The notes beneath the pieces are model-generated. The model was given only the letters and a program-made list of their open reading frames with translations, was not told the origin of the DNA and made no database searches. Positions 11,240 through 20,146 of a DNA stretch of 64,000 nucleotides are shown one piece after another. Both the position numbers and the translations under genes were made by a program. The stretch's first letter is position 1; each line of letters begins with the position of its first letter. The stretch spans positions 41,200-105,199 of the forward strand of contig REBL01000164.1 of NCBI GenBank assembly GCA_007692755.1, read 5' to 3'. The stretch comes from Nodularia sp. (in: cyanobacteria) (lineage in GTDB: Bacteria; Cyanobacteriota; Cyanobacteriia; Cyanobacteriales; Nostocaceae).

Positions 11240-11300
11240 TCGAGACGCTACGCTTACCGCGTAGCTATGCCCGTTAGGGCTTTACGGTTAGGCTCAGGGC
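11240..11300. repeat. Palindromic intergenic repeat, GCTACGC-TTACC-GCGTAGC
   Basis: A perfect 7-bp inverted repeat (11247-11253 with 11259-11265) is followed by TATGCCCGTTAGGGCTTTAC. This type of small foldback, rich in GCTACGC and CGTAGC, is common between genes of Nostocales. A related fragment (GGCTACGCGTTCACGCC) lies near 19168. Function unknown. Confidence 0.55.
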
Positions 11301-11415
11301 AAACCTGCTCCCTGGTCTCTTTTTCAAGGCTCAACGCTCTTCAAGACACCATCACATATCATAAATTTGATTTTTTTCACAATGTAAAACTTTGTTAAGA
11401 AAGACATATATCTGG

Positions 11416-11444
11416 TTGTAAGCTTTATTCATAAAAAATATAAT
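11416..11444 (+). promoter_or_regulatory. Sigma70-type promoter, TTGTAA-N17-TATAAT
   Basis: TTGTAA at 11416-11421 and a perfect TATAAT at 11439-11444 are exactly 17 bases apart. The expected start site is near 11450. No protein gene begins downstream on this strand within the next several hundred bases, so the product would be noncoding. Confidence 0.5.
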
Positions 11445-11449
11445 GGCTA

Positions 11450-11600
11450 TCAATGGCAGTTGCAAAACTGCGTTGATAAAAGTCCTAAACTCATTTAACG
11501 CATGGGATAGAGGCTGATTATAACAGCCTAATTAGCGTCAAATGTTAAGGACTCGCTGCTTGTTTGCACACAAAAATCCATAAAATTTTATCCAAAATAT
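11450..11600 (+). ncRNA. Candidate structured small RNA
   Basis: Immediately after the promoter at 11416-11444, a strong hairpin spans 11449-11477 (outer ATCAA/TTGAT, inner GCAGTT-GCAA-AACTGC). A second perfect stem follows at 11511-11529 (AGGCTG/CAGCCT, 7-base loop). There is no supported reading frame. I see no clear terminator, so the 3' end is a guess. Family unknown; it lies in the long gap between a kinase gene and nblA and would be transcribed toward the nblA 3' end. Confidence 0.35.
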
Positions 11601-11885
11601 TCTTTTGTCTATATTGAAATAAACAGATGAATGTGAATTGATGAAACGGTTAAGTTACCAAAGTTTCAATTGAATTTGGTCTAGCCTGATTTTTAGTGTA
11701 ACCCCAAAGCCACAGTAGATTAGTACGACCATAAAGAGCTTGTCATGTGGCTGAGTAAAGCTTTCGGTCTAAAATTATCAGCAGATAAGTTGTTTATTTG
11801 AGTTGACGCCCCAGCATCCCCAGCTCTTTTCCTCCGTGGAACTAAGCAAGAGAAGGAGGTCGCCCACTGCGACACACATACTAAC

Positions 11886-12083
11886 CTATGCCATAGTGGA
11901 ACCGGAATCTAAGCCCCACTGGTGCTTGAGTAACTCCTGATAAGTAGCTTCGCGCACCATCATTTGCTCATAAAGCTTGACCAAAAAGTCTTTAGCTTGG
12001 TCGTTGCTCATGTGCTGTACTTGGCTAGCAAAGGATCGGATGCTAAATTGCTGTTCCAAAGATAGTTCGATGGGTTGGCTCAT
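11886..12083 (-). CDS. nblA: NblA, phycobilisome degradation adaptor
   Basis: The 65-residue product starting MSQPIELSLEQQFSIRSF and containing DQAKDFLVKLYEQMMVREATYQELLKHQWG is a full-length NblA. NblA binds phycobiliproteins and a Clp chaperone (ClpC) to trigger phycobilisome breakdown under nitrogen or sulfur starvation. ATG 12083 is preferred over the longer frame from 12104: GGAG lies 8 bases upstream and the family normally starts here. Upstream there is a long gene-free leader with a GTA-N8-TAC motif about 265 bases from the start codon, consistent with nitrogen control by NtcA (inference). Confidence 0.95.
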   Translation of the reverse strand: MSQPIELSLEQQFSIRSFASQVQHMSNDQAKDFLVKLYEQMMVREATYQELLKHQWGLDSGSTMA

Positions 12084-12704
12084 AATAAACTCCGAGAAAA
12101 ACAACGCGTAAAATTGATATTGATTACAGAAGTCACAATTGTATAAAAAGTGGGTCAGTAATGTTTATCCATTTGTACCTCTGTATTAAGAAAGATAACA
12201 ATTGTTTGACGAATTGCCCACATCCTTATGGGTAAGATTCCCTTTTTGATATCTTGCACCTCAGCCAACTGATGTATAACCAGGGTTTACCAAAGCTTAT
12301 CTTGGGCTGAAAAAAGTTTTTGTATACCATCGGTTAGTTCGTTGGAGTAGTCTGATTTACTTCCCACTCATTTCAACGTCTCCTATCAAGAGCGCTGATT
12401 CAGGGTGAGAAAAAGGTATTCAGCGTAAATTATATTCGCTTTATATGATTAGGTGCAAAAAGTCAATTGACCAGGTTGGGCAATATCCGCCTCCAATAGG
12501 TAATTTTGGAGGTTAAAAGTATTTGTATCAAGTTGTAAATAGGAAAAATGCTCAGGCTGAACAAATTGCTGAGTATATTTACTAAAAAAATAATTTGTGA
12601 GCAATTTTGGATTTGAAATTCCTAGTTTTTGGTTGAAACCAATCCAAAATAAATTAGCCCTAGCCGCTTTTGAGTAGGGAAAATCCAAAATTGCACATTT
12701 TAAT
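12084..12704. other. Gene-free stretch between nblA and PP2C gene
   Basis: This holds the nblA leader/promoter region and the 3' flank of the PP2C gene. The half near 12590-12690 contains scattered AATCCAAAAT-type words in both orientations, a common Nostocales repeat. I see no convincing gene; an open frame at 12449-12727 (minus) looks like translated repeat. Confidence 0.5.
12347..12360 (-). promoter_or_regulatory. Putative NtcA-binding site upstream of nblA
   Basis: GTA-GTCTGATT-TAC matches the NtcA consensus GTAN8TAC. Read toward nblA, a TATACA -10-like box follows about 20 bases downstream (near 12322-12327), the geometry of a class II NtcA-activated promoter. nblA is NtcA-dependent in Anabaena. 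A transcript from here would carry a leader of about 230 bases. Confidence 0.45.
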
Positions 12705-13445
12705 TTATGCTTGAGCTTTTTCTTCAAGTGAGACTATCACGATGGTGATGTTATCGTGTCCTCCCTGCTCTTTGGCGGCTTCAGTTAGGGAAAGGGTAGC
12801 TTTTTCTAATATGGCAGTGTTGCGGAGGTGATCAGCAATATTTTCATTGTTCAGTTCTTCGGTCAAACCATCACTGCATAGCAGCAGGCGATCGCCTAAT
12901 TTCACATCTAGGGGTTGCACATCAACTTGATGCAAATCTTCCCTTCCCAAACACCGGGATAATATATGGCGGTAGGGGTGACTTCGAGCTTCCTCTACAG
13001 TAATATCACCTAGCTTGATTGCCCTAGCTATCCAAGTGTGATCTTCTGTGACCTGTTGTAATTGCGAGTCCCGAAACCGATATAACCTGGAATCACCAAC
13101 GTGAGCGCACCAAGGCGAATCTGTGGAGCGAAAAATCACAGCGACAACTGTAGTCCCCATATCAGCGCGTTCGGGATGCTGTTTTTGATCCGCTATAATG
13201 GCTTGATTTGCTTGCCATAGGGCATTTTCTAGCAATTTGGGAGTCTGTTCAGCAGTATTCCAGTGGGACACCAAAAACGTTTGAATTTCCTGGGTGGCGA
13301 TGCGACTGGCTTGTTCACCCCCAGCATGACCACCCATACCATCAGCAACAATAAAAAATCGCCCATCAGGATCGATGTAGTAAGCATCCTGGTTACTAGA
13401 GCGAATAAGTCCCGGATCGCTGGAACCGGTGAAGTTTAGTTTCAT
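12705..13445 (-). CDS. PP2C-type protein Ser/Thr phosphatase
   Basis: This is a 246-residue PPM/PP2C catalytic domain with no extra region: NQDAYYIDPDGRFFIVADGMGGHAGGE (metal-binding Asp in VADGMGGH), AHVGDSRLYR, DHTWIARAI, LLLCSDGLTEELNN and GGHDNITIVIV. It removes phosphate from Ser/Thr using two metal ions and would be cytosolic. Only 15 bases separate it from the upstream ABC1-family kinase gene on the same strand, so the two are probably co-transcribed. Close relatives act as bacterial Stp/PrpC phosphatases opposing Hanks kinases; a kinase gene lies about 1.5 kb away. Confidence 0.93.
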   Translation of the reverse strand: MKLNFTGSSDPGLIRSSNQDAYYIDPDGRFFIVADGMGGHAGGEQASRIATQEIQTFLVSHWNTAEQTPKLLENALWQANQAIIADQKQHPERADMGTTVVAVIFRSTDSPWCAHVGDSRLYRFRDSQLQQVTEDHTWIARAIKLGDITVEEARSHPYRHILSRCLGREDLHQVDVQPLDVKLGDRLLLCSDGLTEELNNENIADHLRNTAILEKATLSLTEAAKEQGGHDNITIVIVSLEEKAQA

Positions 13446-13460
13446 AATTTTTCAGCACAA

Positions 13461-15146
13461 TTAATATGTCCGGTCATAACGGTCAAGGCGTGATAGCAAG
13501 CGAATCAGGATGACTGAAATTGCTGCGGCAATTAAACCAGCTAGCACGGCCAGCCATATATAACGATTAACCAATAAAATTGTAGCTGAAAGAGTAAATC
13601 CACTGATTATTAAAGCGTAAGTTGTGCCTAGTTGGATATTGCTCTGCCTGCGTAGTAGGCGCTCCGTTTCTATTGAACGGACACGCACACGCATATCACC
13701 GCGTTCTAATTTTTCTAGTGTATCCTCTAATCTCCGGGGCAGCCCGAATGCCGTGGTACTAACTTGAACTGCTTGGCGACTTAACTCATTGATAAAGCTA
13801 TTATTATCAGAACCATTCATATTTGTTATTAGTTGCATTGCATATGGTTGGGCAACTTCCATAAAGTTAAATTCTGGATCTAAGCCTTTACCTACCCCTT
13901 CTAGAGTAGAAAAAGCTCGCATCACAAAAGTGAAGGTTGCCGGAAATCTAAATGGCTGATTATAAGCTAATTCATACAAATCGTCACTGATTGCGGCCAC
14001 AGACTGATTTTCAAAGGGCTGATCCATGAAATTGTCTAGCATATACTGGACAGAACGCCGCACAGGCCCCATATCATCTGTAGGTGCGATCGCCCCTAAA
14101 TCGATCAGAGATTGGACAACGCGATCGCCATCTTTTTGAGCGATCCCAAACAGCGTTTGCATCAGTCCTTCACGCACATTAGACTGAATCTGCCCCATCA
14201 TGCCGAAGTCGTAGAAAATTAAATCACCATTGGGACTAACAGCAATATTACCTGGGTGAGGGTCGGCATGGAAAAAGCCGTTATTTAGTAACTGCAACAA
14301 ATAAGCTTGAGCGCCTTGACGTGCTAACACCTTACGATCTAAACCCGCGGCTTCTAAAGCTTCATATTGGCTAATTTTAATTCCGGGGAGATATTCTAAA
14401 GTTAATATTTTGGGTGAAGCATAACGCCAATAAACTCTAGGGACTTTTACCCATTCATAGCCCCGAAAATTCCGACGAAAAGTATCAGCATTCCGACCTT
14501 CATTGAGATAATCAATTTCTTCCCAAAGAATGCGGCAACACTCGTCGTAAATCCCTAGCCAATCTCTCCCCCGACCCCATTTTGGATGGTTTTGAAAGTA
14601 GCGGGTGATACCCTTGAGAATCTGTAAATCGATTTCAAAGAGCTGCTTTAGTCCAGGGCGCTGTACTTTCACCACAACTGATTCCCCGGTGTGCAGTACA
14701 GCTTTGTGTACTTGCCCTAAACTAGCAGCCGCCAGGGGAATAGGTTCAAAATTATGGAATAACTCCGGAATTTTCTTACCTAGTTCCTCCTCAATACTGG
14801 CTTCTACTTGCTCATAGCTAAAAGCAGGTACTTTGTCCTGTAACTTTGCCAATTCTTCGACATATTCACCGGGAAATATATCAGCACGGGTAGAAAATAA
14901 CTGCCCGACTTTAATAAAAGTTGGCCCTAAGTCCAACAGTGTATTACGAATCCACACCGCTTGGGCTTTGCGCCTAGCAACTTGCTTGGCTTCAGTCACA
15001 CCGCCAGCATAACTCCAAGATTTGTTGTAGCGCCAAAGCTTGAACATTAAGGTCAAGACAAAAGACCAAATATCCACAAAGCGCCGTCTGCTAGAGTAGT
15101 TTTCCCGATTCCAACGGTATGCCTGATCTGAATAACCTGTTTCCAT
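13461..15146 (-). CDS. ABC1/UbiB-family atypical kinase (AarF-like)
   Basis: 561 residues with the ABC1 signatures: the KxGQ-type motif in LGPTFIKVGQLFSTR, the Ala-rich loop AAASLGQVHKA replacing the normal kinase glycine loop, VVVKVQRPG, FFHADPHPGNIAVSPNGDL (catalytic loop) and YDFGMMG. Two membrane helices end the protein (~505-550). UbiB-type proteins support ubiquinone synthesis; cyanobacterial and plastid ABC1K members act in plastoquinone/tocopherol lipid metabolism and photosystem protection, so a thylakoid or envelope role is likely. It lies first in a two-gene unit with the PP2C phosphatase. ATG 15146 starts the METGYSDQAYRW N-terminus. Confidence 0.92.
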   Translation of the reverse strand: METGYSDQAYRWNRENYSSRRRFVDIWSFVLTLMFKLWRYNKSWSYAGGVTEAKQVARRKAQAVWIRNTLLDLGPTFIKVGQLFSTRADIFPGEYVEELAKLQDKVPAFSYEQVEASIEEELGKKIPELFHNFEPIPLAAASLGQVHKAVLHTGESVVVKVQRPGLKQLFEIDLQILKGITRYFQNHPKWGRGRDWLGIYDECCRILWEEIDYLNEGRNADTFRRNFRGYEWVKVPRVYWRYASPKILTLEYLPGIKISQYEALEAAGLDRKVLARQGAQAYLLQLLNNGFFHADPHPGNIAVSPNGDLIFYDFGMMGQIQSNVREGLMQTLFGIAQKDGDRVVQSLIDLGAIAPTDDMGPVRRSVQYMLDNFMDQPFENQSVAAISDDLYELAYNQPFRFPATFTFVMRAFSTLEGVGKGLDPEFNFMEVAQPYAMQLITNMNGSDNNSFINELSRQAVQVSTTAFGLPRRLEDTLEKLERGDMRVRVRSIETERLLRRQSNIQLGTTYALIISGFTLSATILLVNRYIWLAVLAGLIAAAISVILIRLLSRLDRYDRTY

Positions 15147-15261
15147 ATTTTTTGTTTACCGTTGGTTGTTAACCAAATGACTGAGATGAAAATAAACTCT
15201 GATTTTTGAACTATTTACGAGCCAGTGTCATGTAATCATGACTAATAACTAATGACTCAAT

Positions 15262-15588
15262 CTATACAGAACTGCTGCGATAACGTTGCAATTCATTTCG
15301 CAACAGGGCGATTTCGGCTCTGAGTTCATCGATTGTTGCTTGTAAGTCCACAGAATCAGAACCAGAGTATCCACCGCCGGAGGTACTTTGGCCAGCATTA
15401 GCCGCCTCTGCTGCCCGATTTGCCCGTTCTACGACTTCATCTGTGAACTGGCGCATTTGCTCTCTAGCTTCGGCATCAAATTTGCCCAAATCGCTCAAAG
15501 CATCGGTTACAGCGACTTCTAGACGCTCATTAATTACTTCTGCTACTGCTCTGCCTACGAAAAAGGCTTGTACAAGGGGGTTACTCAT
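15262..15588 (-). CDS. Conserved small coiled-coil protein, 108 aa
   Basis: A short acidic protein: an N-terminal amphipathic/helical part with SNPLVQAFFVGRAVAEVINERLE, a Gly/Ser linker around residues 68-78, and a C-terminal heptad-like helix (LQATIDELRAEIALLRNELQRY) that predicts a coiled coil. I do not recognise a function; similar small proteins occur widely in cyanobacteria. It is encoded about 115 bases upstream of, and on the same strand as, the ABC1 kinase. No signal peptide. Confidence 0.75.
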   Translation of the reverse strand: MSNPLVQAFFVGRAVAEVINERLEVAVTDALSDLGKFDAEAREQMRQFTDEVVERANRAAEAANAGQSTSGGGYSGSDSVDLQATIDELRAEIALLRNELQRYRSSSV

Positions 15589-16281
15589 AAATTTTTGTTA
15601 CGTTGCTCCGCAAGAGAATTATAACTTGCCTGCCTGCTTTGCGGCTTCTGCTGGAGAGCTAAAAATTTGGCTCTGAAGAAACACAGGGAATGGGGAATGG
15701 GGAATGGGCAGTTAGTTATATGTGTTTTTTGAATACTAGAGGCAGGGGCTATGCATTACTATATGTTGAATATTATACTAAAGTTTATCTGCATAGACTT
15801 TGGTTTCGCTGGTGATTATGTGCAGACAAAAATGCCTCTAACTCAGAGTAACAGCTTAGTACTGCCGTGAAGTAAAAAGAGAGCCTACGGGATGCTAGGG
15901 CTTTACAAAAACATATTTAATCAGCTTTTTATTGGTTTCAAATGGTTGTGCTATTTAGAGGCGAATAGTAATAGGGATTCTGGAAACTTAACAGGCGATC
16001 GCTTACTTTTCTATTTTCTCAGTTTTTATTTTTATTTCTAAACATATAAATAACTATTATTTAAACATTGATTAAACTGAATTAGTTTTGGTATCATACA
16101 AGGCAAGGTGATAATCAACTCAAGCAGCTAAAACTAACTTATGTAAATCAAGCCAATTAAAAATAATCTGTGTTTTGTATTTCGTCTAGCTGCCTGTAAA
16201 ATATTGCATAAAACTGAATTGACTTCATTGATATCTGGCTGTATATACTTGATTTAGTAGTTTAAATAATTGTTGAAAAAT
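15589..16281. other. Gene-free stretch
   Basis: A 0.7-kb AT-rich intergenic region. It contains one short run of GGGAATG heptamers (about 15685-15709) and one GCGATCGC site near 15994. I see no supported ORF, tRNA or strong hairpin. Confidence 0.5.
15685..15709. repeat. Heptamer tandem repeat GGGAATG
   Basis: Three to four tandem copies of GGGAATG follow ACACA. A degenerate relative occurs at about 45426-45452. It belongs to the short tandem heptamer class of Nostocales. Confidence 0.7.
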
Positions 16282-17088
16282 ATGTTCTTTAATATTTTTA
16301 ATAAAAAACCACTACTTAATCCAGCAACAACAGAATGGCTATTTGAAACTTTTGCATGGGCAATTGAGAACTTTGGCACTTATACATTTTATCAAGATAC
16401 CATTTTGGTAACGCCAACTCATAAACATTTTCCACTTAAAATTGAGCAACTGCATGAATATGAGATTGCACTAAAAACCTTGGAAATGGTGAAGAAATAT
16501 GCCATGATTCAAAACTGGCCATGCGAACTAGTGGTACAAGAACCTGATGTTGAACTTCAGCTAGCAGAAACTTTGATAATTGAGAGTCCTACAGCAGGAA
16601 CTGCGGGAACTTTTTCTCACAGTGAGGGTAAATATGTAATTACGTATAATCCCAAAATTCTGAAAAATTCTGAAAATATGGTAGCCACTTTTGCTCATGA
16701 ACTAGCTCATTATCTCAGCTATAATTCTCCACTCCCACCACTAGGGAGAGAATATCTCGAACATGCAACTGATTTATTAGCGGTATATATGGGCTTTGGA
16801 GTATTTCTAGCTAATACTGCTTTTTCATTCCAACAATATAATAATGTTTATTCTCAAGGTTGGACTGTCTGCAATCAAGGTTATTTGTCACAGTATGAAT
16901 TGACATACGCTTTGGCTATATTTTGTACTTTAAAGGATATTTCTAATCCAGAGGTAGAAAAGCATCTGAAAAAATCTCTATGTTCTTTTTATAAAAAAGC
17001 AGTTAAAGAAATTTCAGATAAATCTGACATCGATAGACTGAAATCAATAAACAAAGGCATGAAAGATGTCAGGCTTTTAAGTCATTAA
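16282..17088 (+). CDS. HExxH zinc-metallopeptidase-like protein
   Basis: From ATG 16282 the product is 268 residues. A central AHELAHYLS gives HExxH (His139, Glu140, His143), followed by EYLEHATDLLAVYMGFG, where Glu157 or Glu160 could be the third zinc ligand. This is the layout of gluzincin-type peptidases. No signal peptide is seen, so a cytosolic protein is likely. TTG 16270 would add four residues and cannot be excluded. Family and substrate are unknown to me. The gene is AT-rich and stands alone, 213 bases before a membrane kinase gene on the same strand. Confidence 0.75.
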   Translation: MFFNIFNKKPLLNPATTEWLFETFAWAIENFGTYTFYQDTILVTPTHKHFPLKIEQLHEYEIALKTLEMVKKYAMIQNWPCELVVQEPDVELQLAETLIIESPTAGTAGTFSHSEGKYVITYNPKILKNSENMVATFAHELAHYLSYNSPLPPLGREYLEHATDLLAVYMGFGVFLANTAFSFQQYNNVYSQGWTVCNQGYLSQYELTYALAIFCTLKDISNPEVEKHLKKSLCSFYKKAVKEISDKSDIDRLKSINKGMKDVRLLSH

Positions 17089-17301
17089 CTCAGATATGGC
17101 AATATTCTCAACAACACCTGATCAATCTATTACTTCAAGCAATAATTAAGAATTTCAGATTTATTTCTTCTCAAGAAGCCCGGTTTTTGTCCCAGGTGCA
17201 AATTGTTAAAAAACATCAAGTAATTAAACTTTTTGGACTAATTTCAATGTATTTACGTTTTGTATAAATTTAGGGGAAACCTTACTGATTGCCTTTGAAT
17301 T

Positions 17302-19083
17302 ATGAATTATCCATACCCAGATTTCAATGAACACGGCTATCAAGTGGTGCGAGAATTAGGACGCAATCGCGAAGGAGGAAGAATTACTTGGCTTGCATCA
17401 AATGTTGGTAGAAGTGAACAGGTGGTATTAAAGCAGTTTTGTTTTGCTCAAGCCGCATCCAGTTGGTCTGGTTTTCAGACTCATCAACGGGAAATTGATA
17501 TCCTCAAAGGATTGAAGCATCCTGGTATTCCCAGTTACCTGAATTCCTTTGCGACATCTGATGGCTTTTGTCTGGTTCAAGAATATATCGACGCTCCATC
17601 TTTAGCACAAACGCGTAGCTTTGCACCAGAAGAAATTAAACAAATTGCTGTCAACGCCCTAGAAATTTTGGGATATTTGCAAAATCGCAATCCTTCCGTA
17701 ATTCATCGAGATATCAAACCGGAGAATATCTTGGTAGATGAAACACTCAATGTTTATTTAATTGACTTTGGTTTTGCTCGCATTGGGAGCCAGGAAGTTG
17801 CGGGGAGTAGTGTATTCAAAGGTACTCCGGGTTTTCTGCCACCAGAACAAATGTTTGAACCGACAAAGGCAACAGACCTATATGCTTTGGGTACAACTTT
17901 GATTTGCTTGTTAACAGGAATTAAATCAATAAATATACGGCAATTGCAAGACCAAGATGATCCTTATTTAATTAAGTTTCGTCATCGTCTACCCCAGTTG
18001 AGTCTGCGGTTTCTAGGTTGGTTGGAAAACATGGTACAACCCCTACAAAAAAACCGCTTTCCTAATGCAAAAGTAGCTTTAGAAGCACTCAAACCACTTG
18101 ATGTTATCCGTGTGGCGGGAGTTGATTTTAGTGAAACAGTGCTGGAGTTCAAAGCCAAAAGCTTAGGAGAACAGTTAACCCAAAGTATCACAATTAAAAA
18201 CCCTATTTCAGATACTGTATTGACAGGGAGATGGGAAGTTGCACCCCATCCTCATGATCCACCGCATACACCAGATTTCCATGCTTGGATTTCAGTGAAA
18301 CCTGCTAAGTTTAAGGGTAATAATACTCAATGTCAGATTCAAGTGGACACGAGTAAATTGATGGCAGATAAGCAATACAAGCGTCAACTAATACTCCACT
18401 GTAATGCTTATCCAGAGACACACACTTTAACTGTGAAGGTGCAGACAGCTTCAATACCAATTCAAAAGCAAGAATTACCCTATGCTTGGCTTGCTGGAGT
18501 GTTATTAATTGGTGTGATAGCACCCATATTCTTAACATCATTGATGGCTGTTGCTGGTTTATTTTTAACTGTAGCTATAACTGGTTTATCTTTAGCTATG
18601 ATTTTGTTGATAGCTACCTTTGATGTATCGACAGTAATGAATGCTGTGGGTAAAGGATTGATGGGAGCATTTATTGGACTTATTGTGGGTTTTGGGATTG
18701 GTAGTTTTATTTTTATAATATTAGCAACATTATTTGATTTGTATTATAGATCTTTCAAGGAAATACTTAGAATTGGAATAATAAGTGGGGCTATTGTGGG
18801 TTTTGGTATTGGTGGTATTAGTGTTTTACATTTTCAGTATAATTATAATGTGAGTCTGCTGAGAAAATGGCATTTGTCTAGTGTCATCTTGTATTTACTC
18901 ACAGCAGGATTTGGAACCAGCTTAGGAATGACTTTTATAGTTGGAATTATCAATCCCTACATCCCATTTGCACTAACAGTAACAGGATTGCCATTGATAA
19001 GTATTGGAGTTTATTCACCTTTAAAACGACACAGATTAATTGCTAAATATCGTCAGTCTGAAAATTCTTTAATCAAGCCGTAA
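17302..19083 (+). CDS. Ser/Thr protein kinase with C-terminal membrane domain
   Basis: 593 residues. The kinase core is complete but has a slightly unusual glycine loop (GRNREGGRITWLA); VVLKQF carries the Lys, HRDIKPEN the catalytic loop, IDFGFAR the DFG, and GTPGFLPPEQM the activation segment. A beta-rich linker (~270-385) resembling WD40/kinase-associated Ig-like segments follows, then about six hydrophobic helices (~395-575). The kinase would face the cytoplasm, anchored by a C-terminal membrane domain. The signal is unknown. It forms part of the phosphorylation-rich stretch at 9.6-19 kb. Confidence 0.9.
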   Translation: MNYPYPDFNEHGYQVVRELGRNREGGRITWLASNVGRSEQVVLKQFCFAQAASSWSGFQTHQREIDILKGLKHPGIPSYLNSFATSDGFCLVQEYIDAPSLAQTRSFAPEEIKQIAVNALEILGYLQNRNPSVIHRDIKPENILVDETLNVYLIDFGFARIGSQEVAGSSVFKGTPGFLPPEQMFEPTKATDLYALGTTLICLLTGIKSINIRQLQDQDDPYLIKFRHRLPQLSLRFLGWLENMVQPLQKNRFPNAKVALEALKPLDVIRVAGVDFSETVLEFKAKSLGEQLTQSITIKNPISDTVLTGRWEVAPHPHDPPHTPDFHAWISVKPAKFKGNNTQCQIQVDTSKLMADKQYKRQLILHCNAYPETHTLTVKVQTASIPIQKQELPYAWLAGVLLIGVIAPIFLTSLMAVAGLFLTVAITGLSLAMILLIATFDVSTVMNAVGKGLMGAFIGLIVGFGIGSFIFIILATLFDLYYRSFKEILRIGIISGAIVGFGIGGISVLHFQYNYNVSLLRKWHLSSVILYLLTAGFGTSLGMTFIVGIINPYIPFALTVTGLPLISIGVYSPLKRHRLIAKYRQSENSLIKP

Positions 19084-19252
19084 AAGAGTTATTTTAGATA
19101 AACAAATTGCTGACATAGTTTAAAATTTCCCTGGCTAGCCCACAATGCGATTATCTACGGTAGGCTACGCGTTCACGCCATGTATTAGAGGCGATCGCAC
19201 ACCATAAAACTGCTAAAATAAATCCATAACTACTTGATGCCGTATTTATTCT

Positions 19253-19933
19253 ATGACCATTGCTCAAGAATTAGCTCCCCAAGCAGGCATTGACCAAGAT
19301 GTTATCTTTCCCCCTGGTGATTTATATAGTGATGAACCCCCCTTGGAAACAGAACTGCATCTACGGCAAATAATTCTACTTTTTAAATGTCTGGAATGGC
19401 TGTGGCGAGACAGAGATGATTTTTATGCAGCGGGAAACCTGACTATCTACTACAGTCCACACCAACGCAAATCACAAGACTTTCGCGGGCCAGATTTTTT
19501 TGTGGTGCTGGGAACGGAACGCAAAACCCGAAAAAGTTGGGTAGTTTGGGAAGAAGATGGCAAATATCCCCATGTGATTGTGGAAATTCTGTCTAATTCT
19601 ACAGCACAGACTGATAAAGAATTAAAGAAACAAATTTATCAAGATACTTTTCGCACCCATGATTATTTTTGGTTTGACCCCTACACATTAGAGTTTGCGG
19701 GATTTCATTTAGTAGATGGAGAATATCAATTTCTAGAACCAAATGAAAAAGGACATTTGTGGAGTCATCAGTTAGGTTTATATTTGGGAGTTTATGAAGG
19801 TTTAGTGAGATTTTTTACAGAAGTTGGGGAATTAGTGCCGACTCCTGAAGAAACAGCAGAAAAAGCCGAACAAAAAGCTGAACGTTTGGCAGCAAAACTG
19901 CGAGAATTAAATATTGATCCTGATACAATTTAA
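19253..19933 (+). CDS. Uma2-family (DUF820) PD-(D/E)XK nuclease-like protein
   Basis: 226 residues with the fold markers of Uma2 proteins, abundant in cyanobacteria: GPDFFVVLG (the PD of PD-(D/E)XK) and VIVEILSNSTAQTDKELKKQIY (E-x-L-S/N motif plus catalytic Lys). The C-terminal part is a Glu/Ala/Lys coiled coil (EETAEKAEQKAERLAAKLREL), common in this family. Cellular role undefined. A TTCGTAA-type heptamer repeat starts at its stop codon. Confidence 0.85.
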   Translation: MTIAQELAPQAGIDQDVIFPPGDLYSDEPPLETELHLRQIILLFKCLEWLWRDRDDFYAAGNLTIYYSPHQRKSQDFRGPDFFVVLGTERKTRKSWVVWEEDGKYPHVIVEILSNSTAQTDKELKKQIYQDTFRTHDYFWFDPYTLEFAGFHLVDGEYQFLEPNEKGHLWSHQLGLYLGVYEGLVRFFTEVGELVPTPEETAEKAEQKAERLAAKLRELNIDPDTI

Positions 19934-19965
19934 TTCGTAATTCGTAATTCGTAATTCGTAATTTA
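19932..19965. repeat. Heptamer tandem repeat TTCGTAA
   Basis: Four to five tandem copies begin inside the stop codon of the Uma2 gene. The same heptamer array recurs at 62154-62180. Confidence 0.8.
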
Positions 19966-20070
19966 AGAGCGTAGAAACCCCCAACATAATCTTTGATTTA
20001 GTTGTTATCACTGACTGGAATTATCAACTATAGTGATTGCCATTCAAGTTAGGTACAAGCAGTAATAATT

Positions 20071-20100
20071 AAACGCAGATGGACGCTGATAAACGCAGAT
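20071..20100. repeat. Dispersed repeat with two AAACGCAGAT words
   Basis: Two direct AAACGCAGAT copies flank GGACGCTGAT. This 10-bp periodic word is a familiar intergenic repeat of Nostocales; function unknown. Confidence 0.5.
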
Positions 20101-20146
20101 AATTTTGTACTTTATTAGATTGGGATGATGAAAGCTAATCTTATTC

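Noticed and set aside
12449..12727. 92-codon minus-strand frame after the PP2C gene
   Set aside because: It overlaps the PP2C stop and is made of AATCCAAAAT-type repeat words; the composition and lack of a ribosome-binding site suggest it is not a gene.
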